64,000 nt of DNA from Mactra quadrangularis (GCA_025267735.1 CM046295.1:13589167-13653166), one strand, 5' to 3'; positions 10,001-20,429 are shown, counted from the first letter of the stretch. Translations and numbers: made by a program. The notes: a model not told the origin generated them from the letters alone.

Positions 10001-12728
10001 CATCACAACTCGTGCCTATATTTTATTAGACAACAAAATATAGACAACTGTAAGTTATTTCTTAAATAATACACTTACATAAGTGTAAATGTAATTATGG
10101 ATGGCACTGTATATATAAGGAAAATATTTTTAGCAGACTTATTATCAAGTCAGGTGCCTTCACTTTGTCACAGGGCTCGAATTTAACAAAAATTGGACTC
10201 GATTTTTTTACTCGCAAAATGAAAAAAAAAAACTAGCACTCTTTTCTCCAAATTTTAATGGCATACATAATTACTATGCATACAATTTAAAAACAACATA
10301 GTACTATATTTCATTGTCCATAGAACAAAAATAAAGGACATTATTGTGGGATTGACAAAGAATATCACTCACAAACATGTGCAAGTTAAAATAAAAATCA
10401 CTCAAAATTTTCAAAATCCGCTGGCATTTTGCGAGTATGCCGCTTAAATTCGAGCCGTGCTTTGTCACAAATTTTTTAGCAAAAGGTGTATAATATTGAT
10501 GTGAACTATACCTTTCCTGGCCAGCAGTATCCCACAATTGTAAATGTATTCTTTGACTTCTACCTAGTGTGCCATCTGTACCAGGGGCTCTGTGTACCTA
10601 AAATTGAGAGATTTATAATACTATACAAAGAAAGATATTACTATTTATAGATTATTGTTTCTATTTATAGAACATTGTTTCTATTTATAAATCATTGTTT
10701 TTATTTATAGATCATTGTTTCTATTTATAGATCATTGTTTCTATTTATAGATCATTGTTTCTATTTATTGATCATTGTTTCTATTTATAGATCATTGTTT
10801 CTATTTATTGCATGTTCTTTCTATTTAAAGAATGCCTTTTCTATTTAAAGTATGTTGTTTCTATTTATAGTACATTGCTTTTATTCATATTATTTGTTTT
10901 TATTTTAGTATAGGTTTATATATTTAGTATGTTGTTTCTTTTTATAGCTTGTTGCAACTATTTATAGCAATTTGATTCTATTTATAGTATGATTTTCATA
11001 CTTATAGTACACTGTTTCTATTTATAGCATATTGCTACTTTTAATAGTATGTTGTTTCTATTTTAAGAGTGTTGCTTCTATTTATAAAATCATGTTCTAA
11101 TTGTAATGTGATGATTCTCAAACTAATTTTTATTGATAATTCTAACCAAAAAATAATTTCAAAAATGAGCAATTTGTAAAAAATCCACTTCATTGGTCAA
11201 TTTATGACAAAAATGAATTATGGGAGTAAATATCAACCAATCAAAGAATACTTACCACTCTCTTCTCTCTGAAATCAATACCTACAGTAGATATAAACTT
11301 TCCAGTAAATTCATTGTCTGTGTATTGAAATAATAAAGATGTTTTCCCAACACCAGAATCACCTGTGAGAAAAAAGAACACTTTAACAGGGTATTGGTTT
11401 GTTGGTTTGTTTGATTTTACGCCTTAGCAACACATTGTATAGGTCATATAACGACAGACAGTCAACCGACTCACTCCTCCTGAAAAAGCTAAATCTCTGG
11501 ATTAAGCTGCTAACCAACTACTAAGCGAATACTTTCATCAGTGATTGGCAACTGCCCTACATAATTAAAAATCATTGGTAGGAGGGAGACTGGCCATAGA
11601 AATAATTTCATGACTAATCTCAACAAAAGTATGTCCCGCCCGGGAATCGAACCCACAACCCCTCAATCAGAAGACTTGCGTGCTATCAACTGAGCTAGCT
11701 GGGCGAACAGGGTTTTGAACACTAACTATTTTCATCAAATGAATCCCTAGTCAGATATTTAGAGATTTCTCTTAAGTATAAAGGATTTTTTCAATACAAG
11801 AAAATAATGGATACATGTTTGTAGTCACAAATTATGATAAACAATTCATGGAAACTTCAATTCATGTAAGAACAGCAAATTTTAAGGGATCTTGACAGAA
11901 TCCTAAACTGAAATCACAGGAGTTCCTTCCAAGTTTCCTCAGAATCCTAGGACACTGTTAGTTTCAAACCAAGTTAAATTAAAAGAACGAGCACAACAAC
12001 TTTCACAAGGGTCTAGTTTTTGCCTTAACTCATTAGCCAATGGCCTGTGACTTTAAAAAAATTACTTTATAATACAGTCTTTGAAATATGTGGGCGTCTG
12101 GTTGCCCAGGACAACTACATTTTAGTTTGGGCAACCAATGATTTCTTTTGGGCAACCAAAAATCTACAAACTAGATATAGCGTTTGCTACTGAAATGACA
12201 ATTTTGGACAACCACTTTTGTATCTTAATTTTGTAGACTGTAATATGTTAGTGCCCAACATTTGAAAATATTCAATGACTAATCTCGAAAACCTGGGACG
12301 ATAGCGCAGTAGGTAGCGCGCCGGGATTTAGAATCTCGTGCCCGAGGGGGTGCTGGTTCGAATCCCACCTGGGAGGTTATACCCTTCCATGAAAATTTGA
12401 CAATAATGTTGATGTTCTTTCATTGATTAGATAATATGGAGAAGTTTCCGACCTTGTGGAAGGGTAGGTGAGTACTGGTTATAGACAAGGGTCTAAACAA
12501 CACAGAGCTGGCTATCCAATGATTACCAGTCCAACATTATTATTGTGCTTATTATATGCTCAACAACGCCTGCTCCATTGATCTATGGATCTCTGTATTA
12601 ACAGTTATGTGGGCTACAGACTGAGCTAGCTAGGTGGTCCATTATCACAACACCAACTTACCCAAGGCAAGAAATTTAATGAGGTAATCATAATCTGTTG
12701 AGCTTTGTGTCGGACTTGTATCACCCAT
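6814..12728 (-). CDS. RAB27: Rab27-type small GTPase (five coding exons, 224 aa)
   Basis: Joining 12728-12662, 11362-11256, 10597-10512, 8003-7776 and 7000-6814 gives 675 nt with GT/AG at every junction and matching phases. The product aligns along its length with animal Rab27: P-loop G-D-S-G-V-G-K-T (23-30), switch I T48 followed by V-G-I-D-F, the long Rab27-type insertion before switch II, W-D-T-A-G-Q-E (80-86), N-K-V-D (140-143) and E-T-S-A (168-171). Rab27 is known to direct docking of secretory granules and lysosome-related organelles via Slp/Slac2 effectors and would be anchored to membranes by C-terminal geranylgeranylation. Here the C-terminus is W-C-C-S rather than the common C-x-C. 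Start: ATG at 12728 directly precedes the Y-D-Y-L-I-K-F-L strand; a 3' splice site at 12738 implies a non-coding 5' exon farther upstream that I could not find. Confidence 0.96.
7343..7733 (+). mobile_element. Family A inverted-repeat element with 9-bp target duplication (in Rab27 intron)
   Basis: The element is bounded by CAATCT...AGATTG and flanked by GTGACGTAT (7334-7342) and GTGCCGTAT (7734-7742), 8 of 9 bases identical. The same family occurs in the opposite orientation at 30939-31241 and 46986-47383, each also with 9-bp flanking repeats. An open frame of 106 codons on the plus strand runs through the repeat and is not a gene. 9-bp duplications fit Mutator-like or Merlin-like elements. 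Confidence 0.88.
7776..8003 (-). CDS. RAB27: Rab27 exon: core strands and N-K-x-D
   Basis: Residues 88-163, including [15 protein letters not shown] and [10 protein letters not shown], very close to vertebrate Rab27, and N-K-V-D. Acceptor TTACAG, donor ACGG|GTAAGT. Confidence 0.96.
8462..8852. mobile_element. hAT-like MITE, family B (in Rab27 intron)
   Basis: Ends CAGGGTTCAATTCTAAG... and ...TTAAATTCGAGCCCTG form an inverted repeat (consensus CAGGGCTCGAATTTAA). AAGGAC flanks both sides. The inner parts carry repeated ACTCGCAA/TTGCGAGT motifs. A second copy at 10171-10459 has a perfect 8-bp duplication, and a right-end fragment is at 63787-63866. Confidence 0.82.
8907..9291. mobile_element. 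hAT-like MITE, family C (in Rab27 intron)
   Basis: Terminal inverted repeats TAGGGCTGTCAC and its complement, then matching subterminal GCAATATATTGCAATAC and TATTGCAATATATTGG. The flanks CTTACTCC and CCTACTTC agree at 6 of 8 bases, as expected for an old 8-bp hAT duplication. Confidence 0.8.
9594..10061. repeat. Composite palindromic element with 170-bp hairpin
   Basis: Positions 9892-10061 form a near-perfect inverted repeat (arms about 75 nt; GAAATAACTTACAGTTGTCT pairs with its complement at the far end). The preceding 9605-9825 holds a second inverted pair (CTGTTGAAAT and ATTTCAACAG; GCAAAGCCGAAAAT and ATTTTCGGCCTTTGC). It lies in a Rab27 intron. No target duplication was found. Confidence 0.75.
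10171..10459. mobile_element. hAT-like MITE, family B, with perfect 8-bp target duplication
   Basis: Starts CAGGGCTCGAATTTAAC and ends TTAAATTCGAGCCGTG; CTTTGTCA flanks it at 10163-10170 and 10460-10467. CAGGG termini plus an 8-bp duplication are the signature of hAT elements. Confidence 0.92.
10512..10597 (-). CDS. RAB27: Rab27 exon: Rab27 insertion and switch II
   Basis: Residues 59-87 (V-H-R-A-P-G-T-D-G, then [13 protein letters not shown]). Acceptor ATTTTAG, donor AAAG|GTATAG; it ends in phase 2. Confidence 0.95.
10636..11092. repeat. 20-bp tandem repeat (CTATTTATAGATCATTGTTT) in Rab27 intron
   Basis: About 22 units, the 10660-10800 units nearly identical and later ones diverging (GATCATTGTTT becoming TATGTTGTTT). 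Isolated half-units occur 3-6 kb away at 4745-4830 and 6555-6800. Confidence 0.95.
11256..11362 (-). CDS. RAB27: Rab27 exon: P-loop and switch I
   Basis: It encodes the rest of G-D-S-G-V-G-K-T through [10 protein letters not shown] (to residue 58). Acceptor CTCACAG, donor GTG|GTAAGT; the exon ends in phase 0. Confidence 0.95.
11404..11705 (-). repeat. tRNA-derived SINE, family 2 (near full length)
   Basis: On the minus strand the head reads TAGCTCAGTTGATAGC (A box) and GGGTTCGATTCCCGGGCGGG (B box), followed by a ~220-bp body ending CAATGTGTTGCTAAGGCG. It lies just upstream of the Rab27 P-loop exon. The head is tRNA-like but has no intact cloverleaf, so it is not annotated as a tRNA. Confidence 0.85.
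12296..12500 (+). repeat. tRNA-derived SINE, family 1
   Basis: A box ATAGCGCAGTAGGTAGCGCG, B box GGTTCGAATCCC, then body GTTATACCCTTCCATGAAAA, ...TTCATTGATTAGATAATATG and GGTGAGTACTGGTTATAGAC. The 3' end (GGTGCGCTGGACGC in other copies) is missing. Confidence 0.88.
12560..12640 (-). repeat. Possible family 2 SINE head remnant
   Basis: The minus strand retains only an A-box-like CTAGCTAGCTCAGTCTG and a decayed segment. Identification rests on about 20 bases. Confidence 0.35.
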
Positions 12729-12737
12729 TGTAATAAA
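12662..12737 (-). CDS. RAB27: Rab27 exon with start codon (coding 12662-12728)
   Basis: The acceptor (pyrimidine tract then CAG) ends at 12738; nine bases of 5' UTR precede ATG at 12728. It encodes residues 1-22 and the first base of the P-loop glycine; the donor is GG|GTAAGT-like at 12661. Confidence 0.93.
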
Positions 12738-12739
12738 CT

Positions 12740-15100
12740 GAAATAGAAAAGTGATAATAACATAATTTCTAATTATTATCTACAAACATGTGTTACGTCA
12801 GTGTTATGCAAGTTGGTTCCAAGTCTCATCTGGAAAAGGGTTTTAGTTCTGTCTAGACTTAATTCTTATGGTCCATTAAGTCCAGACGGAGGTCCGTTTT
12901 GTCCCAAGTATGGTCTGTTTTGTCCTGGTCCATAACGTCTCATGGTCCATTTTGTCCCAACACTGTTTGCACATTCATAATTTATTTTATATCATATGGA
13001 GCGGACAGACCCTGGTGAAAAACTAACCAAGCTTCTAACCTGATGCTTAGAAGTTACACATTGTTTGCATAATCCTAACACTAGTACCAGTAGCCTGTTC
13101 AATTACACAGAACATTACATAATGATACATCGTGAACTCCTCTGCTATTCACTGCCATCTAATAAAGAAATAATATGCTATCGTTATGGCAATGAGTGAT
13201 TTTCTTCAAAATTTACGGACTAAAAGGAAACATCATCCATTGCCTAAACGATCATATATTTGTTTACTTCAACACCGGTAGTTTCCAAATACTGTAGCGT
13301 CTAAATATGTTCCGAGATTTTTCGCATGGAAAGGCCGATGAGCTCCAAATGTAACGCTACAAAACGTTTACAGAAACTGAACACCCTTCTGATGACATCT
13401 GGCGTTGCTCAGAATAGAGACAAAAAGATTTTGACAGTTGCAATAATCAAATTTCAGAAGTGTGACAGTTGTGGTACCGAATAAACGAAGATAAAAGGAA
13501 AATTATTATATAAACATATGAAATAATTATGTAGACTTAAAGAAAAACAAAATGCAATCATACTTTTTATGGAAAAATTGAGCTTTGCTGCAAAATATTT
13601 AAGACATTTGGTTTTCTCCTTTTCGACCAATTTTTGTAGCACTCTTCTATCGAAGGTAAATTTAGTAGATTGGAATAAAGTGCGGTTATTCCGGAACGGT
13701 ATTTTTCCAAACTCCCCACAGCGGTTATTTCCCTTTATTAAATCATTTTTAAGTTTAGCGCTTTTTAAGCGCTTAACTTATTACGACCATTTCGACAGTC
13801 GTTTCGGGTTCAGCCAACCCAAATCTAAGACAAAGTAGTTCTTCCGACCTCTATTTTACCACAACTACGCAATTTTCTTTCATAGTATGTACAATTTGTC
13901 TCTATTCTACGAAATTACAGACAAAAAAGCATCATGTTGAACATATAATCATTTAAAACAAACTGTTCCAAAGTTTTCGTTTTATACTGGGCACGTTTAA
14001 CAAGGCTAGTGCTAATTTGCTATTCAAAATTGCTATCAAAAAGCGCTAGCTAGCGATCCTTAAGCACTGGATTACTGCTCCTACTAGATCTACACTGTGT
14101 ATCAAATTGTGACCAAGCTCGTAGCCTAATATGTATTGAAACCACACAAATCTTTCAGCTACCGCTTAATACGGCTTAAATTAACTGTAGTTCAGTTGCC
14201 ACTTCAAAATAACTTAAACCACAGCATGAATTAAGAAATGTGTGCTGGGCTCTGAAAAACCTTTATCCAGATTTAAAAAAACAATAACAATTATTTAATA
14301 AAGACCTTATTAAGTTATTTCATGAAAAACAAAACTGTTTAAGAATTAATTAAAATACTAATCTATGTTTAGGAGTTTCAGACTCCTAAGATTTACATCG
14401 AAATCTGTTGATTATGGTGTATGGTGAAATTAAAATAATATATTTATAATATATGGCAGTCTAAGCTGCCTATTATACCCGACTAGATCTATGTAATCCC
14501 AACTTGTCGATTGTTTCAATATCATAACCTCTACATGGGACAAATTTGGTAATTTCATGTTTATATTCATTTAATCCTCATCATCAGCATGGACTGCAAC
14601 TCTGGTTTTCCATTGGTGCGCCAGAAATTAGCCATAATTGCTTTTTGCAGTAATTTAAACAAAAGAAAGCTAAAATGCAGTTACTTCATTTACGCCGCGT
14701 GGAATTGGCTAGGGTCAAAATTCAAAATACAAGAAATTTTTGCATTTCAAGTGCATTTTTGTAGTTTAAAATGTTTTTAATTGCTATATTTAAAGTATCA
14801 ACGGCAAGTATTGCATTTTGGTTTTTCATTGAAATTGGTTTTCACAATATTGACACAAATACACAAAAGCATCTGTCAGAAGCGAATTTAGCGGTTTGCC
14901 GAGCTAGCACAAAAATCAGACGTCATTTTCAAGGCAGCTCAAAAATTGCAAAATAAAAGCCATAAAGCCATTATGACAACAATGTTTGTAATGTTTTGTA
15001 ATGGTGAATTATCAACGGAATTCAGATTACATTGTACTTGGTTACGCAAAGTCTCACTTTAAAGAATCTTAAAAAAAAGATATGACGAGGGCCAAGTCCG
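12740..15100. other. Upstream flank of Rab27; no coding exon identified
   Basis: This should contain the Rab27 promoter and a non-coding first exon but neither could be placed. A segment at 13190-13360 resembles the interior of the element at 49697-49958 (shared TACCGGT/AACACCGG, GATCATATATTTGT-like and CTCCAAATGTAA blocks). 13560-13840 has an 89-codon frame with no recognisable motif. GCTAGC-rich palindromes lie near 14030. Confidence 0.4.
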
Positions 15101-15109
15101 TGGAATTTT

Positions 15110-15515
15110 ATCAGGATAGCCACTTCTCCCATGTGATAGGCCTAGGTCAGATCTCTGGCCCGAGCCCACGGAATTTTCCAAGGCTGGCCACTGTGCCCTT
15201 GTGATAGCCCTATGTCGCCCCCCTCGCCTGGTATACGCCAGTACCCGGCGAAATCACTTTAACTCGACGTTGGAGCCCTGAAACATGGCCCATCTGAGAG
15301 CTGATTTTATACACAAAACGTAAAGTACCGACAGTTAGTGGTCTCTGGCCCGAGCCCACGGAATTTTCCCAGGGTGGCCACTGTGCCCTCGTGATAGCTC
15401 TATGTCGGCCCCCTCACCTGGTATACGCCAGTACCCGGCCAAATCGCTTTGACTGTAGAATCGAGGCCTGAAACATGGCCCATTTGAGGCCTGATTTTTT
15501 ACTTAAAACACATAA
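15110..15515. repeat. 190-bp GC-rich direct duplication
   Basis: Two copies, 15151 onward and 15341 onward, each starting TCTCTGGCCCGAGCCCACGG, with CCTGGTATACGCCAGTACCC in the middle and CCTGAAACATGGCCCAT near the end; they are clearly homologous. A partial third copy precedes at 15085-15150. The GC content is far above the surroundings. Confidence 0.9.
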
Positions 15516-15519
15516 TACC

Positions 15520-16245
15520 TGCTAGAGGCATTAGACCCGACAATTGGATTTGCCATGTTTAATAACTCGTTATTGTATGTCGTTTTAGGCCTAAATTATT
15601 ATTTCACGATTCGTTTTTATAAAAAATTTTGCTAGCAAAATATCACTTTGTGGCCACTTTTGCTAGCAAAAAAAATTAGCTAACGACGTACGAAAATTGC
15701 AAATGATAGGCCTACGCCGGCATTTTAAATTTTAAGCCTGTATAAAATCTAATATTTTGGTAAAATTCGTAAATGTATTTGTACATGAATAAAGTAAGTT
15801 CTCACTGAACAAAACAACATCTGATCGTAAGATTTTAAAGCTTTATTAGGGTCTTTTTAATCGATTTCAGTGAAAAAAGGAACAATAATTCTCAAAAGGT
15901 GATTAATATAGAAGCGTACTTGCTATCGCTAAACCGTAACCTTTTATTGTGGCGTATTGATTTCTTGTGGGTGTTCACTAAGCCTAAGGACAATAAATAT
16001 TTCTATTTTTGAGAATAAAAATTTTCCTGAAAATAAACATTTCCGGGTTTAAACCCACCATTTTATAATTTAATTTATATTTCCTTGCGAAAATCTATAA
16101 AACAGCCTCTCATGCTGATATACACGAACTCTTTACCAGTCAACTTGGATCAACTGTTTACGAAAAAACGCATCCCCTAATGTATGAATTCCGTTTTAAT
16201 ATTCATATCGACAACAGAGACACAGCAGTGCACGATTTAAAAACA
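15520..16245. other. No feature identified
   Basis: AT-rich sequence with GCTAGCAAAA repeats near 15630-15680 and no supportable exon. Confidence 0.35.
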
Positions 16246-16246
16246 T

Positions 16247-16508
16247 AGGCGGTTGTAGCGGGGGGGATCAGGGGGGTCCGGACCCCCCTGGAATTTCCAA
16301 TATGTTCCTGTCCATTAGCGTATTTCTTGACTGATAGTCAACTTAAGTAGCATGAAGCAATTTTTCTCGGTGCTTAACATAGAATTAATGGTTATGTAGT
16401 TTTCATAAATAATATGTCGCATTATTCTGCAAAATGTGTATAATTTGGGTTGAAAGTTCGGACCACCCCCCCCCCCCAAAAAAAAATCCTGGAACCGCCC
16501 CTGATCTA
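16247..16508. mobile_element. G-run-bearing inverted-repeat element (hAT-like ends)
   Basis: The left end has GGCGGTTGTAGCGGGGGG; the right end complements as CAGGGGCGGTTCCAGGA followed by a T-run and a G-run of 11. The CAGGGGCGG...CCAGGATTTTT(G)n terminus is a common hAT-type end in invertebrate genomes. The two ends are only partly matched and no duplication is visible, so boundaries are approximate. Open frames rich in Gly or Pro across the G-run are artefacts. Confidence 0.5.
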
Positions 16509-17097
16509 TCATTCTCGTACCCAGAGTCTAGTAGGATTCTCGAGCTACTAGTTAGATTGAGAATCTTGAAAACCTCGGGGTACGAGAGTACTGATCTATA
16601 TACATGTATTACTCTTTTTGTCGACAACAACTCAACAACTTGACAGGTCTATGCCAGTATAACAGACGCGTATCTATGTCGTTTTTAGTTTACGCGCAAA
16701 TGCTAGAGGCGTCCGGGGCATACCCCCCGTCAGATTTTTTTCGCTACATTGGTGGAGTAAGATGCATGGCGATATTTTGGCCACCGGTTGTATGCTATTC
16801 GAACAGCAAAAATTCCCTTAGTTCTATCCTATTTTTATGAAATCTGCAATCCCATACGGGCAAATTAAAGTGAACATTTCGAATTTAATATAACACTGAC
16901 ATGATCGCATTTACAAACAATAGAAACTGTATCAAACATAACAACCTTAGACAAAGTTTAATATGTAGATGAATGACATTAATAATCATGGTTTCGATCA
17001 ACACATTATTTCCTTGTTGTAAACAGTCAAATACTACTCAACATTCAAACATAAAAATTAGCGAAAGACGTCTCTCTTTTATTTGCAAGGGAAGGTA

Positions 17098-17412
17098 TCA
17101 ATCACTTTCTCTGTCAATAGAAAGTTTCCTGTGAATAGCAATAAGGGCCAAACCGTCCATACGCTCTCTTGTCATTGTAGACTTCAGGTATGTCTTGAGC
17201 CGTCGCGTGTTACTAAAAGACCACTCGGCGGTTGGCGTGATTACCGGCATGGCAAGACAAACATGCAGACATACGGCGGCGTTTGGGTACAAACAAGTGT
17301 TAACAGCAAGTGTACGTCTTAGTCGGAGCTTCTTCAGAGTTGCATCTTGTCTTTCAGTGATGAATCTCGGCGTCAAATTCATTTCTGATTGATACTGGCA
17401 AATCATACACAA
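17098..17412 (-). pseudogene. hAT transposase fragment, C-terminal dimerisation domain
   Basis: 104 open codons on the minus strand. The segment P-V-I-T-P-T-A-E-W-S-F-S-N-T-R-R-L-K-T-Y-L followed by S-T-M-T-x-E-R-M-D-G-L-A-L-I-A-I-H-R is the hATC dimerisation signature found in hAT transposases and their domesticated relatives (usual form T-A-E-R-S-F-S; here Arg is Trp). Y-P-N-A-A-V-C-L-H-V upstream matches the preceding helix. No BED finger or catalytic D/D/E region was found nearby, so this is a stranded C-terminal piece. The frame ends R-E-S-D at a stop near 17098, roughly where family members end. Confidence 0.85.
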
Positions 17413-17587
17413 ACGTGTTATAATTATTATTTGTTTTTAATTTTTACTCAATTTATAATGCTCATCAGAATGATTTTAACTCGGTTGAAAATTATATGTT
17501 TTATGTGTACGGAACCAAGAATCAGGAAAAGAACCGAAGCATAACCAAACATAGAATGGATATAATGAACAGTTATAATGTTCCCCA

Positions 17588-17841
17588 TAAGGGCCTAGGA
17601 TCGTTGAGCAAGTGGCGATCCGATCCGAACCACTATTCATGAATAGCGATTCACGAATCGACCCACGAATCACTTGTTAATGGAGAAGCACACAGGAATT
17701 CATGTAATTACAAAAAAGATTGTAAAGAATTACAGAAGCTTTTACTATGGAAAACCATGCTCCCAAAACATTTCTATTATGGACATTTTCAGAGATAACA
17801 TTTTTTTAATTAAATTTAATAAATTTTCGTCAATAATGCGG
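17588..17841. mobile_element. hAT-like element, family C relative, left part (interrupted by foldback element)
   Basis: The sequence GGATCGTTGAGCAAGTGGCG, then ATCCGATCCGAAC, CGATTCACGAATCG and the TTTTCAGAGATAACATTTTTTT block match the complement of 24363-24110. The match stops at 17841, where the foldback element begins, and resumes after it (CTCGTTTTCAGT at 19774), showing that this is its host. Confidence 0.75.
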
Positions 17842-18036
17842 CTGTAGCGCCGTTAAACGTCGCAACGCCGCTAAACGTCGCAACTGACGTTAAACGTCGC
17901 AACACTAACGCTAAACGTCGCAACCGCCGCTAAACGTCGCAATCGCCCTGCCGTTAAACGTCGCAACGCTGACGGTAAACGTCGCAAAAATTTCGACTGC
18001 CGTTAAACGTCGCAACCTTGCCGTTAAACGTCGCAC
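17842..18036. repeat. Tandem TAAACGTCGCAA units, left arm
   Basis: Nine units with a constant 12-mer TAAACGTCGCAA and variable 6-16-bp linkers (GCCG, CTGACG, ACTAACG and others). The mirrored array is at 19576-19770. Confidence 0.95.
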
Positions 18037-19770
18037 TTAGTAGGAAGGTATAGTGTCGAGCCTAATTAGCACACAAATATTACATAGGACAAATATGACT
18101 TCAAAGCAGCCACTCTTAGACTCATAACAACCATCAACATATCCTTAGCAACCTCCCCTTGGTCTATAGCAACCACTATTACACCTTATGCCAATAGCCT
18201 TAAAGCCAAAAGTATCCACTATACTGTCCATAGCAACCGATTTGAGTTCCATAGCAACCGTAATTGCCCCTTTAATATCCATTTAAATATCAAATGGAAT
18301 AACTCTCGCAGCCATAAACTTTATCTCAGTGTCTATTTTGATCATCTTCAGATCAACTTTCAAACTCGGTCAAGTTGAGTTAAATCTAGATAGGCAAGCG
18401 CTATAGAGACCCTATTCTTGCTTTATCGGTGTTGCGACGTATAGCGGTGAGTGTAGCGCCGCTAAACGTCGCAACGCCGCTAAACGTCGCAATTGACAAA
18501 TGTTTTTTGTTTGTATTTCGATGAATTGAAGATCATGTTTTATACTGGGTCATGCAGGATAAAATATAGATCAGAAGGTAAAAAAAATTTTTTCAAGCTA
18601 CAGCCTGCAATTTCTAACCACATGTAGCTCTGTACAAATATAAGGAAGTGAGAAAAATATTTTTCTCAACTTTAAAGGTCTAGAGCTTTCATTTTTTTGT
18701 ATTATTTTTATTTGTGTTCGTTTACAATATCATTGCATATGTGTGCGTATTTTTACGAATATTATGGACTTTGGTACCAGTGTTAAAATAATATGTTTGT
18801 AAATGAATACACCATTGTCATGCTAATGGTTATAGCCAATCGAACGTCTTCATCATATACTATACTCATCCAGTCTAGATATTAATTATAGGTTTGCAAA
18901 TAGTTCATTAGTTCAATAGTTCAGGGGTCATTTATATCGACTTTCTTAATATACCATTTTCTTTTAAGTACAAACTGTCATGTAAATGCATACATAGTGT
19001 CGAAAAGTGTGTTATGTAGTTTGATGAATTGATGGATCGTGTAGGATAAACACACATATATCTGTACAAATAAGCCAGAAACAACTGTCCTAAGATCAAG
19101 TATGACATTTAGCGTTGGTTGCGACGTTTAGCGGCGTTGCGACGTTTAGCGGCGCTACACTCACCGCTAAACGTCGCAACACCGCTATAGCAAGAATAAG
19201 GTCTCTATAGCGCTTGCCTATCTAGATCTAACTCAACTTGACCAAGTTTAAAAAGTTGATCTGAAGATGATCAAAATAGACACTGAGATAAAGTTTATGG
19301 CCGCGAGATTTATTCCATTTGATATTTAAATGGATATTAAAGGTGCAATTACGGTTGCTATGGAACTCAAATCGGTTGCTATGGACAGTATAGTGGCTAC
19401 TTTTGGCTTTAAGGCGATTGGCATAAGGTGTAATAGTGGTTGCTATGGACCAAGGGGTGGTAGCTAAGGATATGTTGATGGTTGCTATGAGTCTAAGAGT
19501 GGCTGCTTTGAAGTCATATTTGTCCTATGTAATATTTGTGTGCTAATAAGGCTCGACACTATACCTTCCTACTAAGTGCGACGTTTAGCGGCAAGGTTGC
19601 GACGTTTAACGGCAGTCGATTTTTTTGCGACGTTTACCGTCAGCGTTGCGACGTTTAACGGCAGGGCGATTGCGACGTTTAGCGGCGGTTGCGACGTTTA
19701 GCGTTAGTGTTGCGACGTTTAACGTCAGTTGCGACGTTTAGCGGCGTTGCGACGTTTAACGGCGCTACAG
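17842..19770. mobile_element. 1.93-kb foldback element with ~650-bp terminal inverted repeats
   Basis: Arms 17842-18492 and 19119-19770 are inverted copies of each other with only scattered differences; the centre (18493-19118) is unique. Each arm starts CTGTAGCGCCGTTAAACGTC and has an outer array of nine ~18-28-bp units sharing TAAACGTCGCAA, a ~380-bp unique middle (with repeated ATAGCAACC), and two more units at its inner end. CGG flanks both sides (17839-17841; 19771-19773), and alignment of the host element across the site supports this as a 3-bp target duplication. No transposase frame is present. The superfamily is undetermined. Confidence 0.93.
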
Positions 19771-19789
19771 CGGCTCGTTTTCAGTATAA

Positions 19790-20428
19790 CAGTACATTAG
19801 GTATAAACAAATACTTGTTTTTCTTTAAATTCTCGCTATAATATTTCTATTTTACCATATATAATCGAGTATTTAAAGCAGCGGGCACACGTATGAGCTA
19901 CTGACAGTTGAATAAAAAAATACAAATAAAAACAGACTAATTTCAAGCGACGGCTTGGATTGTAATACGTAGTGTGACCAATTGGTTGAAACGAGTGTGT
20001 CGAAGTTATTTAACTCAACTAGATTCATTGACGACTCAAAGTAGAGTACATAGAGCGTGAATCACGGGTTTTGTGTGCCTACTAGTTGAATGATCTAAAT
20101 CAAGTTGTGTTTAGTTATGTAGCTGTGGAAAACAACCGAATGGAATGGTGAGTTAAGATATTTCTTAATTATTCTTTAATTACTTATTAAATTGTTGTTA
20201 CTTAACTATTTATTATAGGAAATATACATATATATTTCGAATGATTAAATAGTCGTAGAATGAGCAAAATATAATGTGTATAGACCAGATTTGTTTTACA
20301 GGGTTAGACGACCACGTGCTAAAGTGTATACGATTTGTGTTTTTATTTATATCACGCGAAATCTTCCATTTTTGTTGACTAATATACAATCTTGTTAATA
20401 TGGCATGTTTTTGTATCTTTTAATAACC
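19790..20428. other. No feature identified
   Basis: AT-rich; no exon or repeat supported beyond the end of the interrupted hAT-like element. Confidence 0.35.
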
Positions 20429-20429
20429 C

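Noticed and set aside
12296..12370. tRNA gene
   Set aside because: A and B boxes are good but the arms do not form a cloverleaf, and the same head with the same body recurs in at least five other places, so it is a SINE.
16315..16643. Gly-rich and Pro-rich frames on both strands
   Set aside because: They run through a poly-G/poly-C tract inside a transposon end.
17083..17392. Plus-strand frames of 79 and 65 codons
   Set aside because: Shadows of the minus-strand hAT dimerisation-domain fragment.
17842..18036. CRISPR-like array (regular 12-mer with variable spacers)
   Set aside because: The genome is eukaryotic, linkers are short and irregular, and the array is mirrored in the opposite arm of a foldback element.
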